64,000 nt of DNA from Cycas panzhihuaensis (Eukaryota > Cycadophyta). A program made the position numbers and the translations under genes. Below, in pieces: positions 22,561 to 35,340 of this stretch; the stretch's first letter is position 1; each line of letters starts with the position of its first letter. Location of the stretch: the NCBI GenBank assembly GCA_023213395.1, contig CM041465.1, positions 214,155,741 through 214,219,740 of the forward strand. Reading direction: 5' to 3'. Below the pieces are notes generated by a model. The model was not told where the DNA came from and made no database searches. It saw only the letters and a list, made by a program, of their open reading frames with translations.

Positions 22561-23847
22561 ACCCATATTATCAGTAGTATTCAATCATCTATAAAATATG
22601 CTAAGTATTGCCTATGTAACCTTCCATGCTAAAAAATTGAAGACTCTTGTAACGTGATACATGTAACTCGCATTTAAAGAGATTGACCGTTTTTGTGGAG
22701 AAAGCTTCTTTGTGATCATCAGAATCAAAGTTGGCTTCATTTTCATTTTAAAAGGGAAAGACTTGAATTTCGACCTGATTTTCATCTTGACAGGTAAAAG
22801 ATTATCAGAAAAGATAGAGAGAGCAGAAGTCACCTGAAACCCGTGATCGGAGGCGTTGGAGTTGGTTCGGGTTTCGTTCAATCGATGCTTCAAATTAACT
22901 CATTAATTAATCTGCTTAGTTAATTCAGTTCGTCTGCACGACAATCGAGGGTAGCAACAGCATCGACAAGGAGCAATAAACAAATAGAAATAAAGTAAAC
23001 AAGTCCGCGTATGGAGACAAACGCAGAGTGTAGGCGAGCGAATGGGAGATAGAGGGAGGAATTGAGCGCCGCGGCGGCCCTCCCAGCAGACCCTTTTGAC
23101 AGTCTGCTGACAGTCACTCCTCCTCGGGAAACGAATTCCCTTCCCAACAACTTCCTGCTATGGCAGCCCCATTTATTTTTCTTGTTTTAAACCAGAAGCA
23201 GCCGCGGCAACAGCAGATTGGAGCATCAGCCATGCAGTGTGTTAGTACAGTCACCATGCATCATGCTGCTGGCGTTCATACCAATACTCCATGCTTTTCC
23301 TTGTCCACACAAAATTATTTCAATCGGTCCACCGTGCCGCCTACAATCCAAATGCTTTCCTTTTTCGTGTTTTTTTTTTACCCCTATAATTTTACCGTAC
23401 ACGTACCGCCCCCTTTGTCTGAAAACGCCAAGGGTCTCTACCACGTCTGCAAGGCTGACGGTAATGGCAGAGAGAGGAAGGGAAGGGAGGAACGGAGCGT
23501 TCCTGTCGTTCTAAAAAAGTAAATTGTACCCATCTTTTGATTTACATTGATTAGGAGATCACCAGGTTACAAAGAGAGAAAGAATGATAATAAAAAGAGA
23601 GCACTCCTTGTTTTGGAGATTCTCATGTCAGCAGGGTGACGTCGGAAGGTTTCTGTGCACCGTCTGCTTTTCCATTTTCGTTAGGTAAAAAAGGCGACGT
23701 CTCCGACCTTCGATCCTGCTGATTTCTCTGGCTTTTTCCTTATTAATCTTAACGTAATGCCTTTCCTTCCTAATTCCTGCCCTGGGTTCCTCTAATTCCA
23801 ACTCCACGTCACACACAGATAACTCTCCCTCTCTGTCTGTGTGTATG
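22561..23847. other. Upstream region of the RING gene, moderately GC-rich, no recognised gene
   Basis: GC content rises from about 22860, with CpG-containing segments such as GCGCCGCGGCGGCC near 23067. Several open frames of 60-120 codons occur on both strands (e.g. 22920-23150 on -, 23160-23522 on +) but none shows a domain, and they overlap one another. It is probably promoter and possibly 5' UTR of the downstream gene. An untranslated first exon here cannot be excluded. Confidence 0.4.
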
Positions 23848-23897
23848 TATAAATATATACGTGTGTGTGAGCGCGCGTGTATATATATATATAAATA
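23848..23897 (+). promoter_or_regulatory. Candidate TATA boxes of the RING gene
   Basis: Two TATAAATA boxes, at 23848-23855 and 23890-23897, lie in an alternating GT/AT tract. The second is 148 bases before the start codon, leaving room for a 5' UTR of about 120 bases. Assignment rests on position and sequence only. Confidence 0.45.
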
Positions 23898-24044
23898 AAA
23901 AGGGATATATGTAAGTATATGAGAGCTTCAATTACGAGACCTCCGGCCGCCTTCGAAGCCATATTAGTCAGCAGTTATGATATAGATTTGGAGATCGCCA
24001 ATTTAATATTGCTGAATTGATCGGCTGACTAAATTAGCTGGAGA

Positions 24045-25682
24045 ATGAGAAATCGTTCCAAACAGAGAACTACGTGGAGCGCTAGAGGAGAAGCGGATCG
24101 GCACAAAGAGGAGCCTCAACTTTCTGGCGCATACATTCGGAGCTTGGTAAAGCAGCTGACCTCGTCTCGAATCCCCGCAACTGCAAATGCAGGCGTTCGT
24201 AGTGCAGACGAACCGCGCGGAGCCAAAGACGTTCAGTTCCCACCCAACCAAACCCGTCAGAAGGAAATGCTTCCAGCCCCCGCTTCATCTACAGTGCTGT
24301 TAGTCTCCAAGAAACGAAGATATATGTCATCGGTTCGTGACGAACAGTACACAAAAAGTGCCCAGTCTCGTGACGTGCCCGTGTCAGACGGTTTGCAGAA
24401 TCCGAATGATCGCCAGAAGCCGATCAAATCGCCGAAATTGGCTTCCCGGCTTGGCAATGAATCGGCCAAGAGCGACGATGGCCCCTCGATGGCACAGCCA
24501 TCTCAAGCCAGAAGGCAAGTGAGGAGGAGGCTCCACACTAGCAGACCTTACCAGGAGCACCTGCTGGATATGGCGGAAGCAAGGAGGGAAATAGTCACGG
24601 CGCTAAAGTTTCACAGAGCGGCCATGGGCACAAACGACCCCGGTTCCTCTAAAGTAGAGAGGACCAAGTCTAGAAAATCCGCGAGGATTTATCAAGCACC
24701 TAACAGGTGCCACGCCTGCCTCAGTAACCCTGGCTGTAACAGAGCGAACGAAGCCAAAGCCGTGACCGTCTGCGGGCATCTTCTCTGTTGGATGTGCGTG
24801 GGCGAATGGTTAAATTCTTGTTCTCCCAACAAAAAATGTCCGGTCTGCGCAAAACCGCTGGGCAGCAACGACGTTATTCCGCTAGTGTCCTATCGTTCAG
24901 ATGCCGATCAGCCCCGTAACGATAATGAAATCCTCAGAACTCCGAGGATTAATTCCCAGGAAGATCAACAGTCCGGAACGGCTCTCAGCCGTGGAATATT
25001 GTCCGTGCAGCAGCAGTCGGCAGGATCCCTTAATCGGGACGCCGAAACCGGCCATTCGGTTCCCGATCTCTGTATTCCTCCACCTGCATGGTCAACTCCG
25101 GTGCCGCCCATGGGACATCTCTCACCGTCTCATGCAGATCCGACGGCCATCGCCTCAGATACTCAGGCCCCGTCGACTCGTGTTTTAATGGCGTCCGAGG
25201 AATCCTGGCACGAAAACACCATAATTAATTCCTCGAATTCTTGCTCATCTCCTGTGGATAGCACCGTCGCAATGTCTATAGAACAGGATTACAAATCGTG
25301 GCATGTGGCAATGGATGACGAGGAATTGGCCGAAATCAGATCTATCGGCGTTCGGCACGAGATGGAGTGGAATGACACCGTCAATCTGCTCACCTCGGCT
25401 TGGTGGTCTAAATTTCTCAGGACACTTAATCCCGAGTTTCCAGAACGTGACGAACCAGACTGTTCTGAGAGTTTTGATCTCCTCAATATGTCTGCGCTAT
25501 ATTCCACCGAGAATCTTTGGCCAGAATACGATTCTCGTGACTGGGATTGCACCGAATATGGGGAGAACCAGACCATGCCCGAGACGTCCATCGACTCAGA
25601 GTATTTGGCAGAGCCGAAGCTACGCAAAGGTATGATGGCATTACAGTATAATTTGCCGATGCTAGGCCTGGGTCTACTCTAA
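24045..25682 (+). CDS. RING-type (C3HC4) zinc-finger protein with plant-specific conserved motifs, putative E3 ubiquitin ligase
   Basis: Single open frame of 545 codons. The ATG at 24045 is preceded by an in-frame TAA at 24030-24032, so no longer N-terminus is possible without an upstream exon. Residues 27-42 ([16 protein letters not shown]) and 158-194, including [17 protein letters not shown] at 176-192, are blocks I recall from uncharacterised angiosperm proteins. Residues 222-268 form a RING: C222-x2-C225, C243-x-H245-x2-C248-x2-C251, then C265-x2-C268. Near the C-terminus, 423-454 contains '[13 protein letters not shown]' and '[14 protein letters not shown]', another conserved block. The linker between is Ser/Pro-rich and probably disordered; no signal peptide or membrane segment is seen. 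Ubiquitin-ligase activity is inferred from the RING only; substrate and pathway are unknown. It is the only apparently intact gene in the window, with normal codon use and no breaks. Confidence 0.88.
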   Translation: MRNRSKQRTTWSARGEADRHKEEPQLSGAYIRSLVKQLTSSRIPATANAGVRSADEPRGAKDVQFPPNQTRQKEMLPAPASSTVLLVSKKRRYMSSVRDEQYTKSAQSRDVPVSDGLQNPNDRQKPIKSPKLASRLGNESAKSDDGPSMAQPSQARRQVRRRLHTSRPYQEHLLDMAEARREIVTALKFHRAAMGTNDPGSSKVERTKSRKSARIYQAPNRCHACLSNPGCNRANEAKAVTVCGHLLCWMCVGEWLNSCSPNKKCPVCAKPLGSNDVIPLVSYRSDADQPRNDNEILRTPRINSQEDQQSGTALSRGILSVQQQSAGSLNRDAETGHSVPDLCIPPPAWSTPVPPMGHLSPSHADPTAIASDTQAPSTRVLMASEESWHENTIINSSNSCSSPVDSTVAMSIEQDYKSWHVAMDDEELAEIRSIGVRHEMEWNDTVNLLTSAWWSKFLRTLNPEFPERDEPDCSESFDLLNMSALYSTENLWPEYDSRDWDCTEYGENQTMPETSIDSEYLAEPKLRKGMMALQYNLPMLGLGLL

Positions 25683-26040
25683 GGGCACTTAGGTGTAATT
25701 TTTACGATTTGTTTTGAATCGTGCATTTATCATAAGTCCCATATTTCAATGATAATTGTTACTCTTACTGCTCTTGCAGATGCAATATTCTAAGTTGGAA
25801 CTGATGAGCGCAGGTAGAACCTGGTTTTAAAGCAATAGCTGTGTCAAAGGATTTGCTATGCTTGTTTCGTCAGCCATGATGATCTCGTTCTTACTCTTTA
25901 ATCATCGCTATTAAGGTGATGGCTTCTATATTTCAGGATCGAGCATTTCCTCAGATTGTTATCGCGGTTCGAAGATTAATCAGATAGGTATACGGTATTA
26001 CATTGCACACCGTCTTTTAACACAGCGTTCGGGACAACGC
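25683..26040 (+). other. Probable 3' UTR of the RING gene, possibly with introns
   Basis: Downstream of the stop there are plausible splice signals: a donor AG|GTGTAA near 25691 with a pyrimidine-rich acceptor CTCTTGCAG at about 25780, and a donor CAG|GTAGAA near 25816 with acceptor TATTTCAG at about 25937. No clear polyadenylation signal was found. This is suggestive only. Confidence 0.3.
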
Positions 26041-29000
26041 TTCTTGTAGTTTCGATATAATTATGGCAATATTTTTTTGAACTGAGGATTTAGTGCCAGG
26101 TATGTCTTTCAGATTGGGTGAGTCCATGGAGAGAGGCTCAAACAAATCTGGTCATTTTTTTCGTTAAGGTATTTCTTTTATTCTCTAGGGCTCAACACGA
26201 TGATATCATGCTGTCTCACATTCATGGATGATCTTGTCACAGTAATATACATGTGACTTTTAGATCCATGGGCTAACATATTTTAATGCTAAGCAAGGTT
26301 GCATTAAAGCTCGCCTCTCTTGAGTATTTTTTCTTTTTTTTTTTCATTTTATTTTGAGAGAAATTATCGCTAATTGTAGATGAGAACTTAGGCTTCGTAG
26401 ATGTGGATAGATCCTTTCTTTTCTCTTGTTCTTTTTCCTTTTTATTGGATCTTTTCAATACGCCTCGTCAAGCCAATGCAATTGTTGATGGTAAGAAGGT
26501 TTTCATTAGTGTTATAATTGTTATGCCAATGTTCCATATGTTTTGCTTTAAGTTGAAGAAGACTCATTCTTGGTGAGGATTAGCTAAGAACCATAAGTAA
26601 AGTGTTGCTTCTATTGGTGAATATTGGAGGTTATATTTTTTAAACAAGGGTTAAAAAAAAATATTCTCATATACAAAAAAAAAAATAGTAATTTACACAT
26701 GTTTATAGGATGAGAGAGATGTAGGGCTTGTAGTTAAGGAAGAAGATTGTAATGCTTCCATAGTCATCATATCTTTTCATCACTACACCACTTACTAGTT
26801 GAACCATGCTTTATCATCTTAATGTGTAATCTCAATTATTACATTAATTAACTATATGTTAGTTAAAGACTATGCATGTCGTGGTGGGGCCACGGATGTT
26901 GCAATGAGATGGCCATGTTTGGAAGATTTGATGTTATAATATTATTGATATAGAGGAAGTATGCCATACAAAAATAAAAATATCCATAAATTCTATTAAT
27001 ACCATGAACTAATAGCTATTGTTGCTCATATAATTGATAAATGACCTTATTACTAGATAAGTGTCAATATTTCTTATTGTACCAAAATTTACATACTTTT
27101 GACCCCTTTACAATCAGAGGAGTATTGATGTCAATATCTAATAGTTTTCTCACCTCTCATATCATGAAGGTTTACACTTCATTTCTATACAAATATTTCA
27201 TGATAATATCTTTAGTGCATCCAATTAGGTTCTACAGCTATTCCATTAGAGTACTAAAATCATATTACATTTTCTAGTCCTCCTATTCAAGATATTTGGT
27301 GTACTATTTTTTAGATTTTCAATTAGACCAAGGTTTCATTGGGATTTATAATGACAACTTGCTTCTCCATTCTTGGTTAATCAAAGGGAGCTAAGTGATG
27401 ACTTGTATCTTGTTTGTGAATTATACACGTTTGATTAACCTTTGGTTTTTGCTTCTTAAGACCACCTTACATGAAATTTGGAAAATCTATAATACAACTT
27501 ACTTTCAAAAAGTAGTCTTATCCTTTAATCAAACTTTTGGTGTATAAGGAACGATATTCTACTATGGCTAACTCATAATCCTCTCTTCACCCCTCTTCGA
27601 AGTAATTTAAAGAAAAAATTACAGTATAATTTTGCTATATTCAATGTTCTTCATGTAAACGATTGTGTAAGTATGGCCATTTAATTTGGAGTTCGTCCAG
27701 CTTCTTGTATTGTATTTAAGATTATAATTCAATGATATTATCCTTTTATTTTCAAGAAAAAAAAGATATCCAATAAATATATCTTGAAGTTTTTGCTATT
27801 AGTGTTTTCTTTATCATTACCTTTGCTTTTTTATGTTATCTACCTTATTATAACCTTGATTAGAATATTGTTCTCCCTCCTTCCTTTACATGAGAATATT
27901 TTTATTTTATTTATTTTTGTCAAGAAATAATAACTAAATGTGTATTTATTTTTCAAGAGACTTCATTCATAATTAAATTTACTATTCTAATTTCAAATAT
28001 AGTCATTAATCTCTCTTCCCTTAATAGTTCTCCAAAAGATATATATTTATAATCTAAGAGACTTTCTTCTTTTATTGCCCTTTTTAATTAAGGGGTTATC
28101 CTCTCCATTATTAGAAAGCTATCTTTGTGTAACTCTAATCATCCTTAGTGTTATCATTCTTGAAATTTCTCTCTTTCATTCTTCCATGTGGATATCCCTT
28201 AGGGGACCCTTAACTTTGTATTGTCTTAATACCATTTTCTTCTACAATAGTAAGGATGCTATTTATCATATTTCTTTATTTGCTAATCATTTGATCTTCA
28301 CATGTATGCTTTCTCATTCATTCTTTTGTTTTAAGGTTACTACCTACCATTTTATCTAAGTTCCTTTACACATTTAGAGTTTTCCTTATTATTGGTAAAT
28401 TCCATCTTCTATTGACCTTTCTTAGTTAATTCTTTTGTATCTTGGTAAGTCGACATCTCTTCCTTTTTATTTTATTTATTTAATAATTTTGGACACCTCT
28501 TCTACCATTTCTCATGGTAATAAAGACATCTGAACTAAATGTACTTATGATCAAGAATTTGTTATTCTTTTTATCCTATTTCAAGATATACTCTAGGAGA
28601 TACCTTAATTGAAGTAGTTTTATACATACCCTAGTTAATGTATTAGTGCTCTTTCATATTATGCCATTTGGACAAAGGATATCTCTTATTTATTTTAAGA
28701 TGATTAGATTTATGCATTCATTTTGGAGAAAAGGAGTACATATAGTAGCTTTCCTTTTGGGTTCAAGACAAGAGGATTAAAATGTAGATATGTACCATAT
28801 TTAAAATGCAAAGGAAGAATTACTATAAAATCATGCTCATATTATTAAGATTTTTATTGAATCTTATACTTTGGGAAATCTAACATTAAAGAATCATGTT
28901 CCTTTATCTTGAATTATGTAGTGGTAGTAATTAAGGGAGACCATGTCAAGGAAATCTAGTTCCTAAATGATTAAAGTGTAATGCCATAACTAAGTTTTAA

Positions 29001-31301
29001 CTTCCATGTCCAAGGTTTAACATTTAGTCATTAGTCACACTAATTTAGGATATTAAAAGTCTAAAGAGAAAATAATCCCTATATCTCCCTCCCTATTTCT
29101 CAAACATGGAATCTATGTTTCTTTTGTTGATTTCATATGATTAGAAGCTTTGTTTTAATGATTCACTTATTTTAGCATAATAAAATATCTTTCTAATTAC
29201 TCACCAACTATGAACTTCATTGTGAATGACTTAATGTTCTCTAACTTCCTTTCATCCTCATCCCTTATTACATTATCCTTTATTTCAAGGCCTTAAACTA
29301 GGTTTTATATCCGTATCCTATAAAGAAAGAATAGGGAAATAAATCAATACTATAAAAATTGAAGACTATTTCTCTTTTGCTTATATGATGAGAAGGGAAT
29401 GTTATTTTAATATGTCATTTATTGGAATCATAATAGGCAATCCTGTTATTTTCTTAGCACCGAGGAACTAAATGGTCTCCCTCCATGTCCCTCACATTCT
29501 CCTCAGTTTTAATATTTTCAATTAGATTCCAAATGCTCAAATAGATTAAGAAGCAACAACATACTTTAGCATTGGGATTAATATGAAAGAAGCTTCCTTT
29601 TATAAAATTCCCTCTAAATCTTGTATTAGATAATCATGTTTAACTCTAAACCTTAACATCAATTCAACTATGTAAATCACATAGTTGGGATGGAGATGGA
29701 GGAGTTGGATTTATAATAAAAATTTTATGCTTAACTAGCCCTTCTTAATATCTACTATGGTTGGCATATGATCCATTAAAATATAAATCATTAAAAATTC
29801 TATTACTATTTAATTTTATCAAAAATCTCTTGTAAGAAGTTGCCAAAATGAATTTTATAGAAGAAATATTGACTCAAAGTTTAAAAGAATATATTGTTAT
29901 CATGTGTGTTCCAAAGTTCCTAATATCTTATTACTTAAGCCAACCACACCTTTTGGTAGCCATTAGAAGTGACGAGGTTCAACTTTTATGCTCCTCAATA
30001 TCTGGGGAAGATTCTATTTCTTCCTACCAATAGTCTCATTTTCTTTATGTTAGACTATATTTTACAAGAAAACATGAACCCAACCCCTCCATAGGACCAT
30101 GATATAAGAATTATGAAGGTATATAAAATAATACCATTTACATCATTACCTTTTAGCCCACTTACACTATTACAAACTTGACATATATTCTAGCTTATCT
30201 ACTCATACTAATTTCCATGGCCTTAATAAATTTCATTATTAGAAAATGTTTATATCCAAAAGTAAGGTATTAAGCCTCTTATTCCTACTTTCATATCAAG
30301 CCTTTAGAGAAATATAAATATGAACAAATATTTAGAAAATACTTATATCATAGAATTCTAATATTTAGTTGAATGGCTACCAAATAGTAATGCTTTACAT
30401 AACTTTATTTTTTCTCTTATAGAATAACTCTTTTATTTCAATCTAGACAACCAATATCAAATGAATAAAATTCCACATGAAAAATAAAATATCTCTTCAA
30501 TAGCTTTTCTTTTCTTTTCAAGAATTATAAATTATTAAATATAAAGAAAGTACAAAGGAATTAGAAGGTGTAGCAGAAGAAAATAATGATCCTCTTATAT
30601 TAGTTTATCATATAACATTTTTATCATTACGATTGATTCAAATATAATCTTCAATTAATTTATTAAACCTATGATGGGTGTTTATATAATGATATGTGTA
30701 TTTGATTTGATCTTACTTGTCTATTATTTAATATCAATTCAAATTGTGACATGTGTGATTGAGGGTTTGATAGAGCTTGAGTATAATAGATATGATATTA
30801 TGCACAATGGTATCCATTATCCAAGCCTTCATTAATTATTTATGGTATGGATGATTGTCATGGATATCATCTTTATTGGATAGAGTCAAGGAATCTCAAT
30901 GAGACACAATCTCATCTTAAATTTTCTATAAAATAGATGTATACTCCTCTCATCAAGATATGATCATTAGATTTTTGAGTTATCATATTCACTTGTGGGA
31001 CCTTATCATCTTGTTCTCATCTTAAGACAACATGGATTACATTTTGAAAATTGTTGACAAAATGTATTTCCATGATGTTAATAATAAATCTTTAGATTAT
31101 TTATTATCTAATGTATTAATATGCTGTGAAATGAAATGTAAAATATAGTATTTAAAGGATGAGATTGAATCTGAATACTATATTAATAATGAGATTACCT
31201 TGATGTTAGCATAGGTAGACTCTTCAATCATGGGATATATATATGTATACTATCTTTCCATTAGCTCAATTCATTGATAATTATGTTTTTTCCCTATTAA
31301 T

Positions 31302-31304
<3 letters not shown>
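26041..31304. other. AT-rich intergenic DNA, no recognised gene
   Basis: Only short open frames without domains, rich in Leu, Ile, Phe and Ser as expected from AT-rich DNA. No LTR pair, primer-binding site or pol motif was recognised; it may be very old transposon sequence. Confidence 0.5.

Positions 31305-31360
<56 letters not shown>
31305..31360. repeat. (CA)n microsatellite, about 28 units
   Basis: Uninterrupted CA dinucleotides over 56 bases, followed by TATACATATAC. It creates a spurious Thr-His open frame. Confidence 0.97.
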
Positions 31361-31367
<7 letters not shown>

Positions 31368-31425
31368 TATACTAATAGATATCATTACATTAGGAAATCA
31401 AATGCAAGATATATATATATATATA

Positions 31426-31993
31426 AGATTGATGAGGATGAGATGAGATATATTCTTGAATGTTTGTCTCATAATTATTAATTGCATCAAATATTATTAT
31501 CATATTAAGAATTAAATAAGAGTGGGCTTTTTGGTATAATTACAATACTAAGTTTCTTAATCCTAGTGCACTTCACATATTTCTTTCTTATTCCCTTGTA
31601 GCTTAATAACATTATATGAGAGATGGATCGATAGTACTTCTTATGTTACCATTGATATCTTTAATAAGAAGTAGATGATAACTATATAAAATTTTAGAAA
31701 TACATGGAAGATTGATGAGGATGAAATGAGATATATTCTTCAATGTTTGTCTTATAATTATTAATATTGTATTGAATAATATTATCATATTAGGAATTAA
31801 ATAGGAGCGGGTTTTTTGGTATAACTATAATATTAAGTTTCTTCATCCTAATACGCTTCACGTATTTCTTTCTCATTCCCTTGTAACTTAAGAACATCAT
31901 ATGAGAGATGGCTTGATTGGTAATTCTTATGTTACCACTAATATCTTAAATAAGAAGTGGACGATAACTATACAAAGTTTTAGAAATATGAAT
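31426..31993. repeat. Tandem duplication, two diverged copies of 283 bp
   Basis: Copy 1 (31426-31708) and copy 2 (31709-31993) both begin 'agattgatgaggatga' and end '...gttttagaaata' or a close variant. They align throughout with scattered substitutions and small indels. No coding is recognised in the unit. Confidence 0.85.
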
Positions 31994-33711
31994 GTCAATA
32001 TAGATTTGGTTAATTTTAAATTATCATTTTTATTTACTATATATGTTACTTAATACATTATTGATATGCATACCATAAATATCTATTCTATTTAATTTAT
32101 ATAGAAAATATCAATATGTTAACACCAATATCAAATGCCTTTGATTCTCTTATATTACATATTCAATAGCATGATGCAAATATAAATATAGTTCATATCT
32201 ATACAGAATCCCCACTTATAACAACTAGCTAATAAATATCAATTAAGATGAATATGTAAGGCTAAAAATATTTAATCCCATATGGTTCATTTATTAGACT
32301 TGTTATTATGCTTAAAAATATCCCCTATGCATGCATTTCAAATTTTTAATAAATGACTAATAGTTTTATTATTTTTCATATATGATGTTTTTGGGTTTAA
32401 TATGAGTGTGCAAATTATTTTCATAAGGAGAGTAATTTTGGGTATTTCTCATATAACACTTATACAATTCTAGGGTCATTCCAATACTCATAATAATATC
32501 AAAACATTAATTTGTATTTCTTGTCATTGCTAAAGCTATGGTTATAGTTATAATAATGGTTATATTACTCTATAATGTTTAAATATTGGCGAGCAATATT
32601 TCTTAATATTAATTTTATTTTGTAGAAGATATTATTTTATGAGATAAGAATCTCTCACTACAATGTTTCTAAAACATTATGCAATCATAGATAATATTTT
32701 TAAACTTCATTGTTGAATAATGATTAAATATTTCGTTGTATTTATTTTAAACAACAATAAATATTTTCCATATATCTTATTTAAATTACATGAACTTATA
32801 CATTCTAGTGGGGCCATGTGTCTCGATAGACCTTACATTATTTGTTTGCAATCTTTCACAATGATGTGACTTATTATAAAATAGTAAAAACTATTTTTGG
32901 TGATAAATTGTAATGCTTATAAATGTTATAAAATGTTCTTATATGCTTAGGAAATAAGTTTAAAATATTTTTATAATTTACATATAAACACTACATTAAT
33001 ATATTAATTTATTTTATATTACTCTCATTTCCTTAGGACTTTCATACATTCTTCTTATTATTATCATATATTAATTATAAGTGAGTATACAATCCTCACA
33101 TGTTTATAATAATCAAAATAAGACATTATAGAAGAGGCATAGCACGTAACAAAAGCATTTAAGGATTATACAGTTCATGGTCTTCATTTTATTTCTCCTT
33201 TCACAATAGTAAATATAACATAAGATATAAATTTCTTATAAGAGATTTTGAGACAAAGATAGAATTTTGGCTGACCATAAGATCAATTAAGATTGTATTA
33301 TCATCTTTAAAATGAGTAAGGTCTTTTGTGCTACAAATAAATTTACAAATGTAGAAGTTTCAAAGTATTTAATAATAAAAATAACATGACTAAGAAGATA
33401 TTAAGTCTTTATATTATTCCCCTATAAAGATAAATTTATTAAAGAAAGTAGATATGAATAAATTATAAACTATTCTCTTGAGTTTATAATATAATACACC
33501 ATAAATCATTTTAAGGTATGTTTATTTAAGAGATTGAAGTAGAAATGAAATTAAAGTGTTAAAACTTTACAAGTCTTCTTAATTTAATTATAAATAAATT
33601 TTAAATAGAATAAATTCAATAAAACTAAATCTTAAATTAAAAATGAGATGAAGATTATGGCAATTATGGATATTATAATCTAAACAAAATTCCATGAGAT
33701 GACTTTTCCCA
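31994..33711. other. AT-rich intergenic DNA left of element A
   Basis: No recognised gene, LTR or domain; very AT-rich with short open frames only. Confidence 0.5.
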
Positions 33712-33716
33712 TAAGC

Positions 33717-34151
33717 TGTTAGAGTTAATCGTCATCACTCCACTCCCACCTTTCCAACCAGGATTGTACACCTAATCAACTCCAATTTAGACATGTGATA
33801 CTCAACATGTCAAGGTAAGTTAAGGTAAGTTTAACTTTGATTTATGTTAAGTTGAATTAGTTTCATTTGAGTTAAGTGAACATTATTTTATTATTATTTT
33901 AAATTCAGGGGTTAAGGAGTTTCCCTCCTCCCCAAATTATAAATATTAAGGGGTGTGCAATCCTGATGTTTTTGACACCGCCTCCTTATTAAAAATTTGT
34001 ATTACTCTTTTCTGCTACAATGGATTGAACAATAATGCTTTCATGGTTTATGCTATTGTGATTATGATACATTGATGTATTATTGCAATATTGATCTATA
34101 TGATTCTATTACATGTTTTGCCCTATTCTCCTATAAATATTATTTCCTACA
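33717..34151 (+). repeat. 5' LTR of element A
   Basis: Starts TGTTAGAG and ends CCTACA. It aligns with 38697-39132; by eye about 14 differences in the first 200 bases, mostly transitions. It contains a GGAG...CTCC hairpin, a TATAAATATT box at about 33938 and a weakened second hairpin near 33964-33977. Confidence 0.92.
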
Positions 34152-34166
34152 TTTGGTATCAGAGCG
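34152..34166 (+). promoter_or_regulatory. Primer-binding site of element A (tRNA-iMet)
   Basis: TTTGGTATCAGAGCG directly abuts the LTR. The core TGGTATCAGAGC is a perfect complement of the initiator tRNA-Met 3' end. Confidence 0.92.
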
Positions 34167-35340
34167 ATATTTTGGGCTATTGCATCTCTATTGGTGAAGT
34201 TTTTTTAAGAAGAGTAATAGGATTTACTGGCATTCTACGGCAGATTTTCTTACAAGCAAGATATATTAGCTATATTTGTTTTCTAAAAATTTTTAGCAAG
34301 TTTTATATATTATTTCAGCAGATTTTTTATTATTATTGAGCTATATCTTCGGTTTAACAAATATTTCTCAGATCTACGCAGGATTTCAGTAACAAGCCAT
34401 ATTTGCTCAAGTTTTTTCTCAGATTTGAGCCATATTTCTTCAGTTCTACACATTTTATCTTATATTTCATTATTATTTTAGCAGCAAGTTATATATATTC
34501 AAGTTTTTCTCATATTTAAGTTATTTCTCTTTAGATCTACAGTTTTATAATATATTTGATAGTTTACAAGTATTTTTTATCTACTTATCTGATATTTTTC
34601 ATAGATATGTAAAGGAGATCAGCTGCATGCAAAAATTATCAAGTTTTCTTCAAAGATCTGTAATTTTTACTTCATATTTATTATATTTCATTTCAGATTT
34701 GCTTGTTTCAACAGTTATTTAACCATTTTTTTATGGTATATTTATATAGATCTACAATATTTAGCTATAGATCTGCTATACCCATGTCAGATCTGCATTA
34801 TTTAGCATAAGATCTGCTTATTTTATCAAGTTTTTTAGCATTTTTTTTTACATTTTGTTCATATCTGTTGTATTTCATTATAGATCTATATTTTTCATCA
34901 TATTTTTTTACTATATTTTCAAGTTTTCTATAGATCTACAATCTCTAGAGCATATTCAATTTTTTTTAGAAGAATACACTGCAGATCTGTCTACTAGAAG
35001 CTTTTGAAGCTTATTTTTCAACTACGAATCTACTACACTTTGGTATCAGAGCAAGGTTATAGTTGATATTTTTGCTTATACTGATTTAGCTTCTCATATA
35101 TTTGGCAAAATATCTGCATATGACTGCTAGTTGAGATCCTGGCAAGCTCACCTCACTGGAGAAGACGGATTGGAGTTTTATCTATTGTGAAATATATTCT
35201 CTCGCTTAGAAGTCTGCACTACAAACCTATCACAATTTACCAAGTTCTTCATGTGTTTTTTTTCAATACAAATATATACATATATTTTATCTATTTGATG
35301 CATTTTTCATGAATATATTTCAAAATCTAGTTTATTTGAT
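34167..35340 (+). repeat. Repeat-rich leader of element A with a second PBS copy
   Basis: Roughly ten AGATCT palindromes recur between 34370 and 34990 in variants of a (T)AGATCTg/acaatattt unit separated by T-rich spacers. A second perfect TGGTATCAGAGC lies at 35041-35052, about 890 bases after the first. The end of the leader (about 35180-35340) resembles the leader ends of elements B and D. No long ORF. Confidence 0.7.

Noticed and set aside
22920-23522. Possible small divergent gene upstream of the RING gene
   Set aside because: Overlapping frames on both strands, no domain, and GC-richness alone explains their length; kept only as upstream region.
24003-25635. Minus- and alternate-frame ORFs overlapping the RING gene (for example 24082-24288, 25289-25627)
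   Set aside because: They are shadows of the 545-codon frame, without domains of their own.
31243-31446. Open frame with a Thr-His repeat
   Set aside because: It is the translation of the (CA)n microsatellite.
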